A DNA stretch of 48,248 nt from Cyclobacteriaceae bacterium (GCA_020436085.1 JAGQYM010000035.1:1-48248); one strand, 5' to 3'. Positions 8,309 through 16,355 are shown, numbered from the stretch's first letter. Notes: a model not told the origin generated them from the sequence alone. Made by a program: numbers and translations.

Positions 8309-8659
8309 ATGGCAATGGAACTTAAAGGAAAAGTAATTCAACTGCTACCACTTCAATCGGGTATGGGTCGCAAAGGGCAGTGGAGAAAGCAGGAGTTTAT
8401 TTTAGAAACACAGAGTCAATATCCAAAGAAGGTGTGTCTATCCATTTGGGGTGACAAGATTGATCAGTTTGGAGTGAATGAAGGTGACGATGTATCTGTC
8501 GCTGTAGATTTGGAGAGCAGAGAATATAACGGTCGCTGGTACACAGAGGCCAGGGCATGGAAGGTAGAAAAGAGTGGTAGCATGGGATCACCTACTTCAC
8601 CACCTCCACCGATGGAGGAGCCATTTGACTCAGGAAGCGGGGATGATCTTCCGTTTTAA
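8309..8659 (+). CDS. DUF3127 OB-fold protein with SSB-like C-terminal tip
   Basis: The 116-residue protein has an N-terminal domain of about 90 residues (LKGKVIQLLPLQSGMGRKGQWRKQ-type opening, then FILETQSQYPKKVCLSIWGD) matching the Bacteroidota DUF3127 family, predicted to be an OB fold. It is followed by a Pro/Ser/Gly linker and ends in GSGDDLPF. That ending is nearly the acidic, hydrophobic tip (DDxPF) by which bacterial SSB proteins recruit partners such as RecO, PriA and RecQ. A single-strand-DNA-related role is inference from these two facts. Two close in-frame ATGs (8309, 8315) are possible starts. A strong terminator follows. Confidence 0.85.
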   Translation: MAMELKGKVIQLLPLQSGMGRKGQWRKQEFILETQSQYPKKVCLSIWGDKIDQFGVNEGDDVSVAVDLESREYNGRWYTEARAWKVEKSGSMGSPTSPPPPMEEPFDSGSGDDLPF

Positions 8660-8664
8660 ATAAA

Positions 8665-8692
8665 AAAAGCCCTCAACTTGTTGAGGGCTTTT
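8665..8692. terminator. Bidirectional rho-independent terminator
   Basis: AAAAGCCCTCAA (8665-8676) and TTGAGGGCTTTT (8681-8692) form a perfect 12-base stem with loop CTTG. T-rich sequence follows on the plus strand and the A-run before it gives a T-run on the minus strand. It serves the DUF3127 gene and the convergent small basic-protein gene. Confidence 0.9.
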
Positions 8693-8697
8693 GATTT

Positions 8698-8928
8698 TTA
8701 GACCTTTTCCTTTTGGTGCACTTTTTTCTTCTTCTCTTCTACACGCTTTCCGTTCTTGTGCTCACCCAGAATAATTACATCCTTGGTGTTTTCGTACTGT
8801 CTCACAGCTTGCATCATCTCTCTCTCACTGTCACGGATAATGATTATCCCTGACTTGGCACCCTTGTTTCTGATTTCCAGATAAAAACCGTCTTTTTTCT
8901 TCTTAGGTAATACCGGGGGTCTTCCCAT
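8698..8928 (-). CDS. Small basic conserved protein of unknown function
   Basis: This 76-residue, Lys/Arg-rich protein begins MGRPPVLPKKKKDGFYLEIR and ends in a lysine-rich tail (EEKKKKVHQKEK). The core (GFYLEIRNKGAKSGIIIIRD, then a helix and the strand DVIILGEHKNGK) looks like a compact alpha/beta fold with basic ends, which would suit nucleic-acid binding; that is inference. I believe similar proteins occur in other Cytophagales but know no function. It has its own promoter-like box at 9055-9062, an unusually long leader with a hairpin, and a shared terminator, so it appears to be a separate unit. Confidence 0.72.
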   Translation of the reverse strand: MGRPPVLPKKKKDGFYLEIRNKGAKSGIIIIRDSEREMMQAVRQYENTKDVIILGEHKNGKRVEEKKKKVHQKEKV

Positions 8929-8975
8929 AGTTAACTTATTTATAGTGAAACATTCGAATTTTCAATGGTACAACT

Positions 8976-9008
8976 CCTTCCGCGGAATATTGGTTCGGAA
9001 GGTTTTTT
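8976..9008. promoter_or_regulatory. Hairpin in the leader of the small basic-protein gene
   Basis: CCTTCCG (8976-8982) pairs with CGGAAGG (8996-9002) around a 13-base loop, and six T residues follow on the plus strand. No plus-strand gene reaches here, because the DUF3127 unit is terminated at 8692. The hairpin therefore most likely acts in the minus-strand leader, about 50-75 bases before the ATG at 8928. The loop edge includes the palindrome TTCCGCGGAA. Confidence 0.4.
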
Positions 9009-9054
9009 GAGTTTTTGATAGGCTGTATGGTCAAACCAGTCAATTGAAGTGCCG

Positions 9055-9062
9055 CAAAGATA
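9055..9062 (-). promoter_or_regulatory. Bacteroidota -7 box (TATCTTTG) for the small basic-protein gene
   Basis: On the minus strand TATCTTTG matches the TAnnTTTG -7 consensus, with GCGGC following. The triplet 19 bases upstream is AGG, not TTG, so only half of the promoter consensus is met. Transcription from here would give a leader of about 120 bases. Confidence 0.45.
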
Positions 9063-9121
9063 GTGATTTTTGGCCGGAAATCCTTGTCTGGCGCCAAATA
9101 GCCTGCTTCATAAACCAGGGC

Positions 9122-9580
9122 TCACAAAATATCGATGATTTTGAGTCTTTTGGGACCGAATAGAACCTCCTCACCAACCTTTTTGCCTTTGAGCGACATT
9201 CCAAGGGGTGAGACAGGGGAGAGGCAAACATATTTTCTGCCTTCAACCGTTATGTTGCCCATGCTGATGGAAAGAAAATAGCCTTCCTGATCAGTTTGAA
9301 TCAGGCCTCCAAGATCAGCAAGCTTCTCAGCGCTGGCCTGACTCGCTTTAATTTTTGAAAGTACCTGGCTCATTTTTTCAGCTTCCACCAGTTGGCCTGA
9401 GAGTTTCTCCATGTCCAGATGGGTCATTGCTCTGGTGGTTTCGTATTTATCGCCTACCGAGCTTTTTGTCTCATCCTGAAGAGTTTGTTTGAGTGAAGCC
9501 AATTCAGCTTGTAAATGGTTTAGCCGATCGCGTACCCAGGATTCACAGGCGCTAAGCAATTGATCTTTAATGGTGTTCAA
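9122..9580 (-). CDS. GreA/GreB-like transcription factor family protein
   Basis: The 152-residue protein has an N-terminal coiled coil (about 5-95) containing DETKSSVGDKYETTRAM at its tip. A C-terminal domain follows (about 100-152: ISMGNITVEGRKYVCLSPVSPLGMSLKGKKVGEEVLFG) with the FKBP-like Gre-factor pattern, in which GxxVGDEV-type residues close the fold. Gre factors reach into the RNA polymerase secondary channel and stimulate transcript cleavage through acidic tip residues; Asp/Glu residues are present at the equivalent tip. Proteins of this group are often labelled 3-oxoacyl-ACP synthase in databases, which the sequence does not support. It is the last gene of the ilvE cluster, two bases after the FMN-binding gene. 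Confidence 0.7.
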   Translation of the reverse strand: MNTIKDQLLSACESWVRDRLNHLQAELASLKQTLQDETKSSVGDKYETTRAMTHLDMEKLSGQLVEAEKMSQVLSKIKASQASAEKLADLGGLIQTDQEGYFLSISMGNITVEGRKYVCLSPVSPLGMSLKGKKVGEEVLFGPKRLKIIDIL

Positions 9581-9582
9581 GA

Positions 9583-10224
9583 TTACCTTAGGTAGCTGGG
9601 CACATCCACACCAGGCTTAAGCTTCGGATCTGGTGTTAGTTGACCTTTTTGAATTTGAAGTGGCAGCACGCCTGCCCAAACATTCATATCGTAGTCTTCG
9701 TCATCATCCACGGGAGGACCGGTTCTGACTTTTGCGGAAGCTTCATCGATGGCAAACTCAATTACCATCGTTGCCTTCCACTCGCTTGCAGTTGGTTTAC
9801 GGATGTCGTTCCACCTGCCGGGACACATCTTTTCTGTGAAGGCTTCAAGGATCGTATCCATTTTTTCCGGGTCAGTTACCTGAGTGGCTTTGCTGAACAC
9901 ACTTACGGATCGATAATTTACCGAGTGGTGAAAAGCAGATCGTGCCAGCACGATTCCATCCATAAAGGTTACGTTGATATTTACCGGCAGGTTATTGGCT
10001 ACCAGTTCGCGCATATAGTGACTACCCACAGAGCCATGAACATAAAGCTTGTCATCAAGGCGGCAGAAGCCAGTCGGAATTTGAAAGGGTTGACCATTGA
10101 GATTGAAGGCGATGGTACAAAACAATGCTTCATCCAAAATCTTGTAGACTGTTTCTTTGTCGTAAACACCTCGTTTAGGAAGGCGTGTGATTTTGGTTTT
10201 GTCGGTGATGGGGAATTGACTCAT
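9583..10224 (-). CDS. Pyridoxamine 5'-phosphate oxidase-like flavin/nucleotide-binding protein
   Basis: Starting at the ATG at 10224 gives a 213-residue protein (MSQFPITDKTKITRLPKRGVYDKETVYKILDEALF...). The longer frame to 10254 would overlap the upstream gene. The pattern of strand segments (CTIAFNLNGQPFQIPTGFCRLDDKLYVHGSVGSHYMRE, then VNINVTFMDGIVLARSAFHHSVNYRSV) is that of the split-barrel flavin-binding family that includes MSMEG- and YhbP-like proteins. Members bind FMN, F420 or haem; the cofactor and substrate are unknown here. It belongs to the ilvE-led run of genes. Confidence 0.85.
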   Translation of the reverse strand: MSQFPITDKTKITRLPKRGVYDKETVYKILDEALFCTIAFNLNGQPFQIPTGFCRLDDKLYVHGSVGSHYMRELVANNLPVNINVTFMDGIVLARSAFHHSVNYRSVSVFSKATQVTDPEKMDTILEAFTEKMCPGRWNDIRKPTASEWKATMVIEFAIDEASAKVRTGPPVDDDEDYDMNVWAGVLPLQIQKGQLTPDPKLKPGVDVPSYLR

Positions 10225-10229
10225 GGCGT

Positions 10230-10631
10230 TTATTTTCTTCTGATGATAAAGCAATCGGTAAATTGTTCCATTCCAATCTTTGGATAATATAGGGCGGCCG
10301 CAGGTGCCGCTAACAAAATGAGCGAAGTGGCTGGCCCAGAGGTGTTGTGTGTTACTTCTATAAGTTTCTTACCGATGCCTTTCTTTTGATATTCTCGGTC
10401 GACTGCCAGGTCGGACAGATAGCAGCAAAATGAGAAATCAGTTAACGCTCGTGATACGCCTACGAGTTTGTCTCCGTCCCATGCTGTAACCAACACATTG
10501 CCGTGATCCAACATTTTTTGAATTCTCTCGGGGTTATTCACCGGACGTCTTTCATCCAGCGTTGATCTCTTGAGAATGTCAATAAACTGATCTGCGGTTA
10601 TGCTTGCGTCTGACTTGTAAACGATGTCCAT
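10230..10631 (-). CDS. GNAT-family N-acetyltransferase
   Basis: I use the ATG at 10631 (MDIVYKSDASITADQF...), giving 133 residues; the longer open frame to 10697 lies inside the upstream oxidoreductase gene. The acetyl-CoA-binding motif A is clear: LSDLAVDREYQKKGIGKKLI with the Q-x-x-G-x-G pyrophosphate loop. A late YYPKIGMEQ segment is the usual motif B. The substrate is unknown. The gene starts one base after the upstream stop, so translational coupling is likely. Confidence 0.9.
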   Translation of the reverse strand: MDIVYKSDASITADQFIDILKRSTLDERRPVNNPERIQKMLDHGNVLVTAWDGDKLVGVSRALTDFSFCCYLSDLAVDREYQKKGIGKKLIEVTHNTSGPATSLILLAAPAAALYYPKIGMEQFTDCFIIRRK

Positions 10632-10632
10632 A

Positions 10633-11634
10633 TTATGAAACAGAGATGACGATCTTTCCAAACTGCTCACTATGCTCCATTCGTTTGAAGGCATCATGAA
10701 TTTGTTCTAATGGATAGGTGCTATCGATCACCGGCTTGATTCTATTTTTTTCTACAAAATCCAGCATCGACAAGAATTCATCTTCAGTACCCATGGTTGT
10801 ACCAAAAATTGAAAGTTGTTTCCAGAAAAGTATTCTGGGCGCAATGTCTGTGATCAACCCGCTGGTTCGCCCGAAGAGTGCGACACGTCCTCCCGGATAT
10901 GCGAGATCCAGTAGTTGATTGAATTGCTTTCCTCCTGCACTGTCGATAATTACATCAAACCCACCGGCTTCCTTTGATATTTTTGCTGGCCAATCATTTT
11001 CCTTATAGTTGAATCCGGCAATTGCTCCCATTTCGATTGCCTTTTTGATTTTGTCATCCGAACCGGAGGTTACGTAAACTTTGGCCTGGAATGAGAGCGC
11101 AAATTGCAGGGCCCATAGTGCGGCACCACCACCGATTCCGGTAATCAATACTTTTTCTCCTGGCCTTAACCGGGCTTTGGTAAACAGCGCGCGGTAGGCG
11201 GTGAGGCCAGCGAGAGGCACAGCGGCTGCTTCCTCGAAACTCAGATGAGTGGGCTTTTCAAAAACCTGTTTTCTTGATATCTGAAGATAGTCACCGAAGG
11301 TGCCATGTGCGGGATATCCAAGGATTGAAAATGAATGTGCCTGTACTAACGGATTTTTGCCCCAGCCTATACTTGGATTGATTACTACTTCTTTTCCTAT
11401 GAGGTATTGATCCTCTTCGGCCTCAGCTTCCTCAATTATGCCAGAGCCATCGGCACCGAGGATAACTCCACCAGGCATTGAGTCGGCTTGTTCTTTGAGC
11501 AGCCAAAGATCGTGTCGATTTAGAGCGGCATTTTTAATTTTAACAATGACCTGGTTTCTTCCAATTTTCGGTTTTTCAATTTCCTGTAGAGTAAGAGTGT
11601 CCTTTCCGTGAAAAAATGCAGCGCGTAGTTTCAA
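10633..11634 (-). CDS. MDR-family zinc-independent oxidoreductase (quinone reductase-like)
   Basis: The 333-residue protein has the medium-chain dehydrogenase/reductase layout: a GroES-like N-terminal domain (ALNRHDLW, GADGSGII at about 80-87) and a Rossmann domain with the nucleotide motif GIGGGAAL. It lacks the cluster of four cysteines that binds structural zinc and the usual catalytic Cys/His pair, so it is better read as a quinone oxidoreductase-like or enoyl reductase-like NADPH enzyme than as a zinc alcohol dehydrogenase. It is six bases downstream of ilvE and one base upstream of the GNAT gene. The substrate is unknown. Confidence 0.85.
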   Translation of the reverse strand: MKLRAAFFHGKDTLTLQEIEKPKIGRNQVIVKIKNAALNRHDLWLLKEQADSMPGGVILGADGSGIIEEAEAEEDQYLIGKEVVINPSIGWGKNPLVQAHSFSILGYPAHGTFGDYLQISRKQVFEKPTHLSFEEAAAVPLAGLTAYRALFTKARLRPGEKVLITGIGGGAALWALQFALSFQAKVYVTSGSDDKIKKAIEMGAIAGFNYKENDWPAKISKEAGGFDVIIDSAGGKQFNQLLDLAYPGGRVALFGRTSGLITDIAPRILFWKQLSIFGTTMGTEDEFLSMLDFVEKNRIKPVIDSTYPLEQIHDAFKRMEHSEQFGKIVISVS

Positions 11635-11640
11635 TCTGTT

Positions 11641-12714
11641 CTATTTAATAGCGACAATATGATTCCATCCGAATTTATCTTCGGCTACTCCGGTCCTAAT
11701 ATCGAGTAATTGTTGTTTTACCTTGAGTTGAAAACTTTCCGGGGACGGAGGATTTACAGAATAATTTTTTCCGTGAATATTCATGGATGCGATTGTAGCA
11801 ACAATGGCAGCTGTGCCTGCGCCAAAGGCTTCGGTCAGGCTTCCATTTTTAAATCCTTCTTCTAATTCATCGAGGCTAATCGTTCTTTCTTCCACGGTGA
11901 AGTCCATGTCTCTTGCTAGTGTAAGAATTGAATCGCGGGTGATTCCGTCTAAAATTGCTGTGTTAAGTTTTGGGGTGATTAGTTTTCCGTCCAGAACAAA
12001 CATCACGTTCATCATCCCCACTTCATCAATATACTTGTGTTCTTTGTGGTCAGTCCACAATACCTGGTCAAACCCTTCATGGCGTGCGACTTGGGTAGGA
12101 TAGAATGCACCGCCATAGTTGCCCGCACATTTTGCAAAACCGGTTCCTCCCTCTGCTGTGCGAACGTAATGATCTTCAACTTTTAGTTTGTATGGTTTGC
12201 TGAAGTATGGACCTACGGGTGTGGTCATGATAACGAACTTGTATAAATCTGACACCTTTACACCGAGACGAGCTTCTGAAGCAAACACAACTGGCCTGAT
12301 GTATAAAGAAGCACCTTCACCGGATGGCACCCACTGATGATCTATGGTGATAAGTGTTTCTAGTGATTCCAAAAACATATCTTCGGGAATCTCGGGCATA
12401 CACATCCGATTCAATGATTTGTTGAGTCGTGCATGATGTCTTTTGGGTCTGAAAATATTAATGCGACCATCAGCCATTTTAAATGCTTTCATTCCCTCAA
12501 ATACGGACTGGCCGTAGTGTATGGAAAGCATCGCAGGGCTCATCGGAAGGTCGCTATACGGCACGATGGACGGACTAGACCACTTGCCATTGGCATATTC
12601 TCCGAGAACCATATGATCTGAGATGTACTTTCCGAAATCGAGATTGGCGAAGTCGATACTTGAGAGCCTTGACTTGGTAGTTTTTTGAACGGGCAGCGTG
12701 GACACGTTGGTCAT
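11641..12714 (-). CDS. ilvE: Branched-chain amino acid aminotransferase
   Basis: The 357-residue PLP fold-type IV enzyme is of the longer BCAT form. It carries IHYGQSVFEGMKAF at 65-78 and the PLP lysine in GFAKCAGNYGG (Lys195). It interconverts leucine, isoleucine and valine with their 2-oxoacids. Length and motifs are complete. It appears to be first in a run of five minus-strand genes reaching to 9122 with gaps of one to six bases. The upstream 60 bases (12715-12774) hold a near -7 box (TATCTTTA on the minus strand) but no TTG at the right distance. Confidence 0.95.
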   Translation of the reverse strand: MTNVSTLPVQKTTKSRLSSIDFANLDFGKYISDHMVLGEYANGKWSSPSIVPYSDLPMSPAMLSIHYGQSVFEGMKAFKMADGRINIFRPKRHHARLNKSLNRMCMPEIPEDMFLESLETLITIDHQWVPSGEGASLYIRPVVFASEARLGVKVSDLYKFVIMTTPVGPYFSKPYKLKVEDHYVRTAEGGTGFAKCAGNYGGAFYPTQVARHEGFDQVLWTDHKEHKYIDEVGMMNVMFVLDGKLITPKLNTAILDGITRDSILTLARDMDFTVEERTISLDELEEGFKNGSLTEAFGAGTAAIVATIASMNIHGKNYSVNPPSPESFQLKVKQQLLDIRTGVAEDKFGWNHIVAIK

Positions 12715-12774
12715 TTGAAAAGTGTTAGACGATAAAGATATTTATTTTTTATCCGCGTAGTAAGGGCAGAGCAC

Positions 12775-13383
12775 CTATTCTCGCGATCTTTTCTTCATCT
12801 CTGCAGCTACATCCACAGCACCGGGATACCCTTGACGTTCCAGTTCATCAATAATATTTTGATGATTTTTGGAATCTCGGTTTTGTGAAAGTTTATAAGC
12901 AGCCTGAATTTCTGTGATCTCAATTTGAAGTCCTACGATGGCTTTGATTTCGCGATCAACGTAGGATGGCGTCATGCTGTCAAGCGAAACTGGCCTGGCT
13001 GATCCCGCTTCGTGATGATCTACCAACTCTCGAAGGGCTTGCCGGAGTTCATCGCCTTCAATAATTCTCGTTTTGCCGTAGACGTGTGCCGCCATATAAT
13101 TCCATGTGGGCACATTTTCGTGATCATACCATGATGAGCTGACGTAGGCATGCGGCCCTTGAAATATCGCCATCACGTCCTTTTCTGAAAAGCTTTTCCA
13201 CTGCTGGTTGCCACGTGAGATGTGGGTGGTGAGGTGTGTACCTGATTGGTTGAGCATAAAAGGAATATGCGTTGCCCATGGTCGGTTGTTGTGTTCACTC
13301 ACTAGGATCCCAAAATTATTTGCCCTAATGAATGCTTTGACCTCTTCCGAGTTATCAGGTTTGAAGTATTTCGGAACGTACAT
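12775..13383 (-). CDS. PaiB-like FMN-binding negative transcriptional regulator family protein
   Basis: The 202-residue protein matches the PaiB family from end to end: MYVPKYFKPDNSEEVKAFI at the start, FGILVSEHNNRPWATHIPFML, then SSSWYDHENVPTWNYMAAHVYG. In Bacillus PaiB is named as a regulator in a polyamine-linked operon, while the fold is an FMN-binding split barrel, so its molecular role in general is unclear. Its ATG overlaps the stop of the DinB gene by one base (TAATG), implying coupled translation. Confidence 0.92.
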   Translation of the reverse strand: MYVPKYFKPDNSEEVKAFIRANNFGILVSEHNNRPWATHIPFMLNQSGTHLTTHISRGNQQWKSFSEKDVMAIFQGPHAYVSSSWYDHENVPTWNYMAAHVYGKTRIIEGDELRQALRELVDHHEAGSARPVSLDSMTPSYVDREIKAIVGLQIEITEIQAAYKLSQNRDSKNHQNIIDELERQGYPGAVDVAAEMKKRSRE

Positions 13384-13883
13384 TATCTCAGTGCTAAAAT
13401 TTCATTGATCTTAACGAGGTGATGATCATCGTGCTCGGCATCAAACATCGCGAGGTCGACAGGGTTCATCATCATTTTCAATCTCGGGTGGAGAGATTCT
13501 TTTTTGAGGTCAGCTTCACTCAGGCTTTGATATAATTCAAGATTCTTTTTTCTGTTGTCATTAAAAAAACTTACCACCTGGTTGACGGGCATTTTGTTGT
13601 AGTCTCTCTTTGGTTCGAATACAGCAGGTGAAAGTGTTGGTGTGCCTTCCAGCATCTCGCGGATTCGTTTCATCGCAATTTCATCCACTTCTGCAAGGTG
13701 ACCGATGTGCTGTTTGACAGACCACTTGCCATCGGGCTGTGTGGAGAGTAATTCATCTGACACACCACGTACTTTGTGTTCAATGCGCAGACCTGTGAAT
13801 GTTAATCTCTCATGGAAGAAAGGGAGCATGTCGGGTTTATTACCAAACTTAAATTCTCTTTCAAACCACGGTGTCGCTTTCAT
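13383..13883 (-). CDS. DinB/YfiT-like four-helix protein
   Basis: The 166-residue helical protein has the DinB-like pattern of spaced histidines: KWSVKQHIGHLAEVDEIAMKRIRE near residue 50-75 and MFDAEHDDHHLVKINEILAL at the C terminus. These give the three-His metal site typical of the family. DinB-like proteins are metal-dependent enzymes, some of them thiol-dependent (bacillithiol or mycothiol) transferases. The substrate is unknown. It lies 12 bases after the decarboxylase stop and overlaps the PaiB-like gene. Confidence 0.88.
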   Translation of the reverse strand: MKATPWFEREFKFGNKPDMLPFFHERLTFTGLRIEHKVRGVSDELLSTQPDGKWSVKQHIGHLAEVDEIAMKRIREMLEGTPTLSPAVFEPKRDYNKMPVNQVVSFFNDNRKKNLELYQSLSEADLKKESLHPRLKMMMNPVDLAMFDAEHDDHHLVKINEILALR

Positions 13884-13895
13884 CTTTTTCCTGAT

Positions 13896-15299
13896 TTATG
13901 ATTGAACTAAGCTCAATGCTTCTTCAAACGAATTTACGGATTTTGTTATGTCTTCCGGTGTTGTTGCCCAAGAGCATACGCTGACACGGATTACCTTCTT
14001 GCCAAACCAGGTTGATCCACCTGCCCAACATGTCCTTAGCTCCTGAATTTTTGAAATGGTTCGATCGGTGATCTCATCCGAATCGCATTGTACAAGTACC
14101 TGATTGAATACAATGTCATTTAAAACTTTGAAGCCTTTTTTTGTTTTTATTTCATTGGCAAACTGAGCGGCTCTCAAATGAAGGTCGGTTACGAGTTGGT
14201 CGATGCCTGCTTTGCCAAGGTATTTCATCGCTGCCCACAACTCAATGATACGAGCTCGTCTTGACATTTCGGGTGTGTAATACATTCCGTCTCTTCCTTC
14301 ACCAATGACTATGTAACCACCGGTCATATGTAAAGCTGAAACGAGTGCTTCTTTATCCCTGCACATGATGATCCCGCTGTCGTACGGAGTGTTGAGTGTT
14401 TTATGTGCATCAACAGCCCATGAGTTGGCATACTCGATTCCCTTTGTCAGATGTTTCAACGATTCAGACGCTTGAGCCCACAATCCAAATGCTCCATCAA
14501 TATGAATCCATGCGCCTTGATTTTTTGCTTTTTCGCAGATGTTTTTGAAGTCATCAAACGAGCCGCTGCTCACGTTACCTGCTTGAAGGATCAAGATAGT
14601 TCGGTTGTCCAGTTCAGGTATTTGGTCAACTATTATTCTGCCCTGGTCATCAACGTCTACCCATTCGATATTCGCTTTACCCAATCCAATGAGTGAGATT
14701 GCCTTTAGCACAGTAGAGTGCGCATGTCTTCCTGTGACCACTCTGATTTTTGGCGCATCAAATAGTCCTTTTTCAGTGATATCCCATCCTTGATTTTTCA
14801 GGATTCTATATCTGGCAGCGGCCAACCCGCAGAAGTTTGCCATCGAAGAGCCGCTTACAAAACCTGCGGCAGTGCCTTTGGGCAAACCAAATAGTTGAAC
14901 TAACCATTGTTCAACTATGGTCTCTAATTTTGAGCACAGCGGAGAGATCACCTGCATAGCAGAAACCTGATCCCAAAAGATGGACAAATTTTTTGCAGCG
15001 AGGCTAGCTGGCAGTACGCTTCCTGTTACAAAACCAAAATAGCGACTGCCAATGGTGGTTACAGTTGCAGGTCCGCCAAAGTCATTGAGCTGTTGTAAAA
15101 CACTATAGGCATCACCTGTCGAGGAGGGTAGTTCTTCGTCAAATTTTTTAAGATCGCTAAGTGCTTTGTCACTGGGGTACACGTTTCTTTCAAGAGCTTT
15201 CGAAAGATATTCCAATCCAAAAGATTCGGCTTTTTGAAAGAGGTCGTGATCCTTCATTTCTTCAAGCATCTTTTTTTGTAGCGATGAAACTTCAGTCAT
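13896..15299 (-). CDS. Group II pyridoxal-phosphate-dependent amino acid decarboxylase
   Basis: The 467-residue PLP enzyme carries the group II decarboxylase signatures: VSGSSMANFCGL at about 148-159 (phosphate binding), HAHST with the ring-stacking His194, HIDGAFG at 266-272 (Asp268 to the PLP nitrogen) and the Schiff-base lysine in VDAHKTLNTPYD (Lys300). Family members decarboxylate glutamate, aspartate, aromatic amino acids, histidine or 2,4-diaminobutyrate; the sequence alone does not settle which. Its place between a DMT exporter gene and PaiB/DinB genes, opposite a MocR regulator, suggests production and handling of an amine. Confidence 0.9.
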   Translation of the reverse strand: MTEVSSLQKKMLEEMKDHDLFQKAESFGLEYLSKALERNVYPSDKALSDLKKFDEELPSSTGDAYSVLQQLNDFGGPATVTTIGSRYFGFVTGSVLPASLAAKNLSIFWDQVSAMQVISPLCSKLETIVEQWLVQLFGLPKGTAAGFVSGSSMANFCGLAAARYRILKNQGWDITEKGLFDAPKIRVVTGRHAHSTVLKAISLIGLGKANIEWVDVDDQGRIIVDQIPELDNRTILILQAGNVSSGSFDDFKNICEKAKNQGAWIHIDGAFGLWAQASESLKHLTKGIEYANSWAVDAHKTLNTPYDSGIIMCRDKEALVSALHMTGGYIVIGEGRDGMYYTPEMSRRARIIELWAAMKYLGKAGIDQLVTDLHLRAAQFANEIKTKKGFKVLNDIVFNQVLVQCDSDEITDRTISKIQELRTCWAGGSTWFGKKVIRVSVCSWATTPEDITKSVNSFEEALSLVQS

Positions 15300-15342
15300 T
15301 TGATTAGGTTTTTTGTTTCAGCGTTATAAATAGAATCTTTCT

Positions 15343-16269
15343 TTAAGAATTGGTAGACAGTGCTGACCGCCACAAGCTTCTTAGTTGGTACCCTTTGTTA
15401 ACGATGTACACACCAGCAAGTGTGATTCCAATTGCAATTACAATTCTTAGTGTCAACATTTCATCTAAAATCAGCCATCCTAGTAAAATAGCTACTATTG
15501 GATTGATGTAGGCATACAGTGTAACAATGGTAACAGGTAACTTCTTGATTGCATAAGAGTAACACGCATAAGCGGCAACCGACCCAAAGACAATTAAGTA
15601 TAACAGCGACCACACTACATTGCTGCTAAAGTGAATGGCTTCGTAATTATCAAATCCAAGACTTACTGGCAGTAACAGTAATCCACCAAATGTCATTTGG
15701 AGGCCTGCGTTTACGAACGGATCGCTTTGTTGATTTTTTTTCTTCATCCAGATGCTTCCACCTGCCCAGCCCAGGTTGGCTATAACAATTGCCAAAATAC
15801 CTATCATGTAAGCGGAGGCTGTTATCTCGGAGAGATTTTGACCGAATATTAGTATGATACCACTAAGACCGACTCCAAGTCCCATGATGATAGGGAAGTT
15901 TGGTTTTTCGTCTTTGGCTACGATCAGATTAATTACGATGACCCAAATCGGTACCATAGAGCAAATGATTGCAGCGATTCCGCTTGGAACGAACATTTCT
16001 GCCCAGCCTACCAGTCCGTTTCCGACAGTGATCATGAAAAACCCAGCAACTGCCTGATTGATTAGCACTGCTTTAGATGGTACTTCTTTTTTTACAACCC
16101 AAAACATGGCAGTCAGCAGTATGATGCCTGCGATGATTTGCCTTAAGGCGCTAAACAAAAAGGGAGGAAACTCCATGACGCCAATTCTAAGCGCGAGGTA
16201 GGTTGTTCCCCATGCGATGCAGACTACAGCCAGTGCGAGGTAGGCTTTCCAAATACTTCCGATGCTCAT
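15343..16269 (-). CDS. EamA/DMT-family transporter
   Basis: From the ATG at 16269 the protein is 308 residues with ten predicted membrane helices in two EamA repeats (first AYLALAVVCIAWGTTYLALRIG and FSALRQIIAGIILLTAMF; last ITLAGVYIVNKG). The open frame extends to 16344 but that extension is polar and would invade the regulator's promoter. DMT proteins export amino acids, nucleosides and related metabolites from the cytosol. The gene precedes a PLP decarboxylase by 43 bases and is divergent from a MocR regulator, a common arrangement for controlled exporters. The substrate is unknown. Confidence 0.9.
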   Translation of the reverse strand: MSIGSIWKAYLALAVVCIAWGTTYLALRIGVMEFPPFLFSALRQIIAGIILLTAMFWVVKKEVPSKAVLINQAVAGFFMITVGNGLVGWAEMFVPSGIAAIICSMVPIWVIVINLIVAKDEKPNFPIIMGLGVGLSGIILIFGQNLSEITASAYMIGILAIVIANLGWAGGSIWMKKKNQQSDPFVNAGLQMTFGGLLLLPVSLGFDNYEAIHFSSNVVWSLLYLIVFGSVAAYACYSYAIKKLPVTIVTLYAYINPIVAILLGWLILDEMLTLRIVIAIGITLAGVYIVNKGYQLRSLWRSALSTNS

Positions 16270-16331
16270 CTTATTCCAATTCTTGTCACAAATTTCTCGA
16301 TTATACGTACACAAAACAGTTTCAGTTTTAT

Positions 16332-16339
16332 TAATTTTG
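16332..16339 (+). promoter_or_regulatory. -7 box (TAATTTTG) for the MocR gene
   Basis: TAATTTTG matches TAnnTTTG and lies 16 bases before the ATG at 16356. The expected -33 TTG is absent (CAC is there), which would fit a promoter needing an activator. The same 86-base gap holds GAAATTTG with an upstream TTTTG on the other strand for the exporter gene. Confidence 0.38.
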
Positions 16340-16355
16340 ACCATATCAGTTCACT

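Noticed and set aside
10633-11634. Zinc-dependent alcohol dehydrogenase reading of the MDR gene
   Set aside because: The structural zinc cysteines and the catalytic Cys/His ligands are absent, so a zinc-independent oxidoreductase is the better call.
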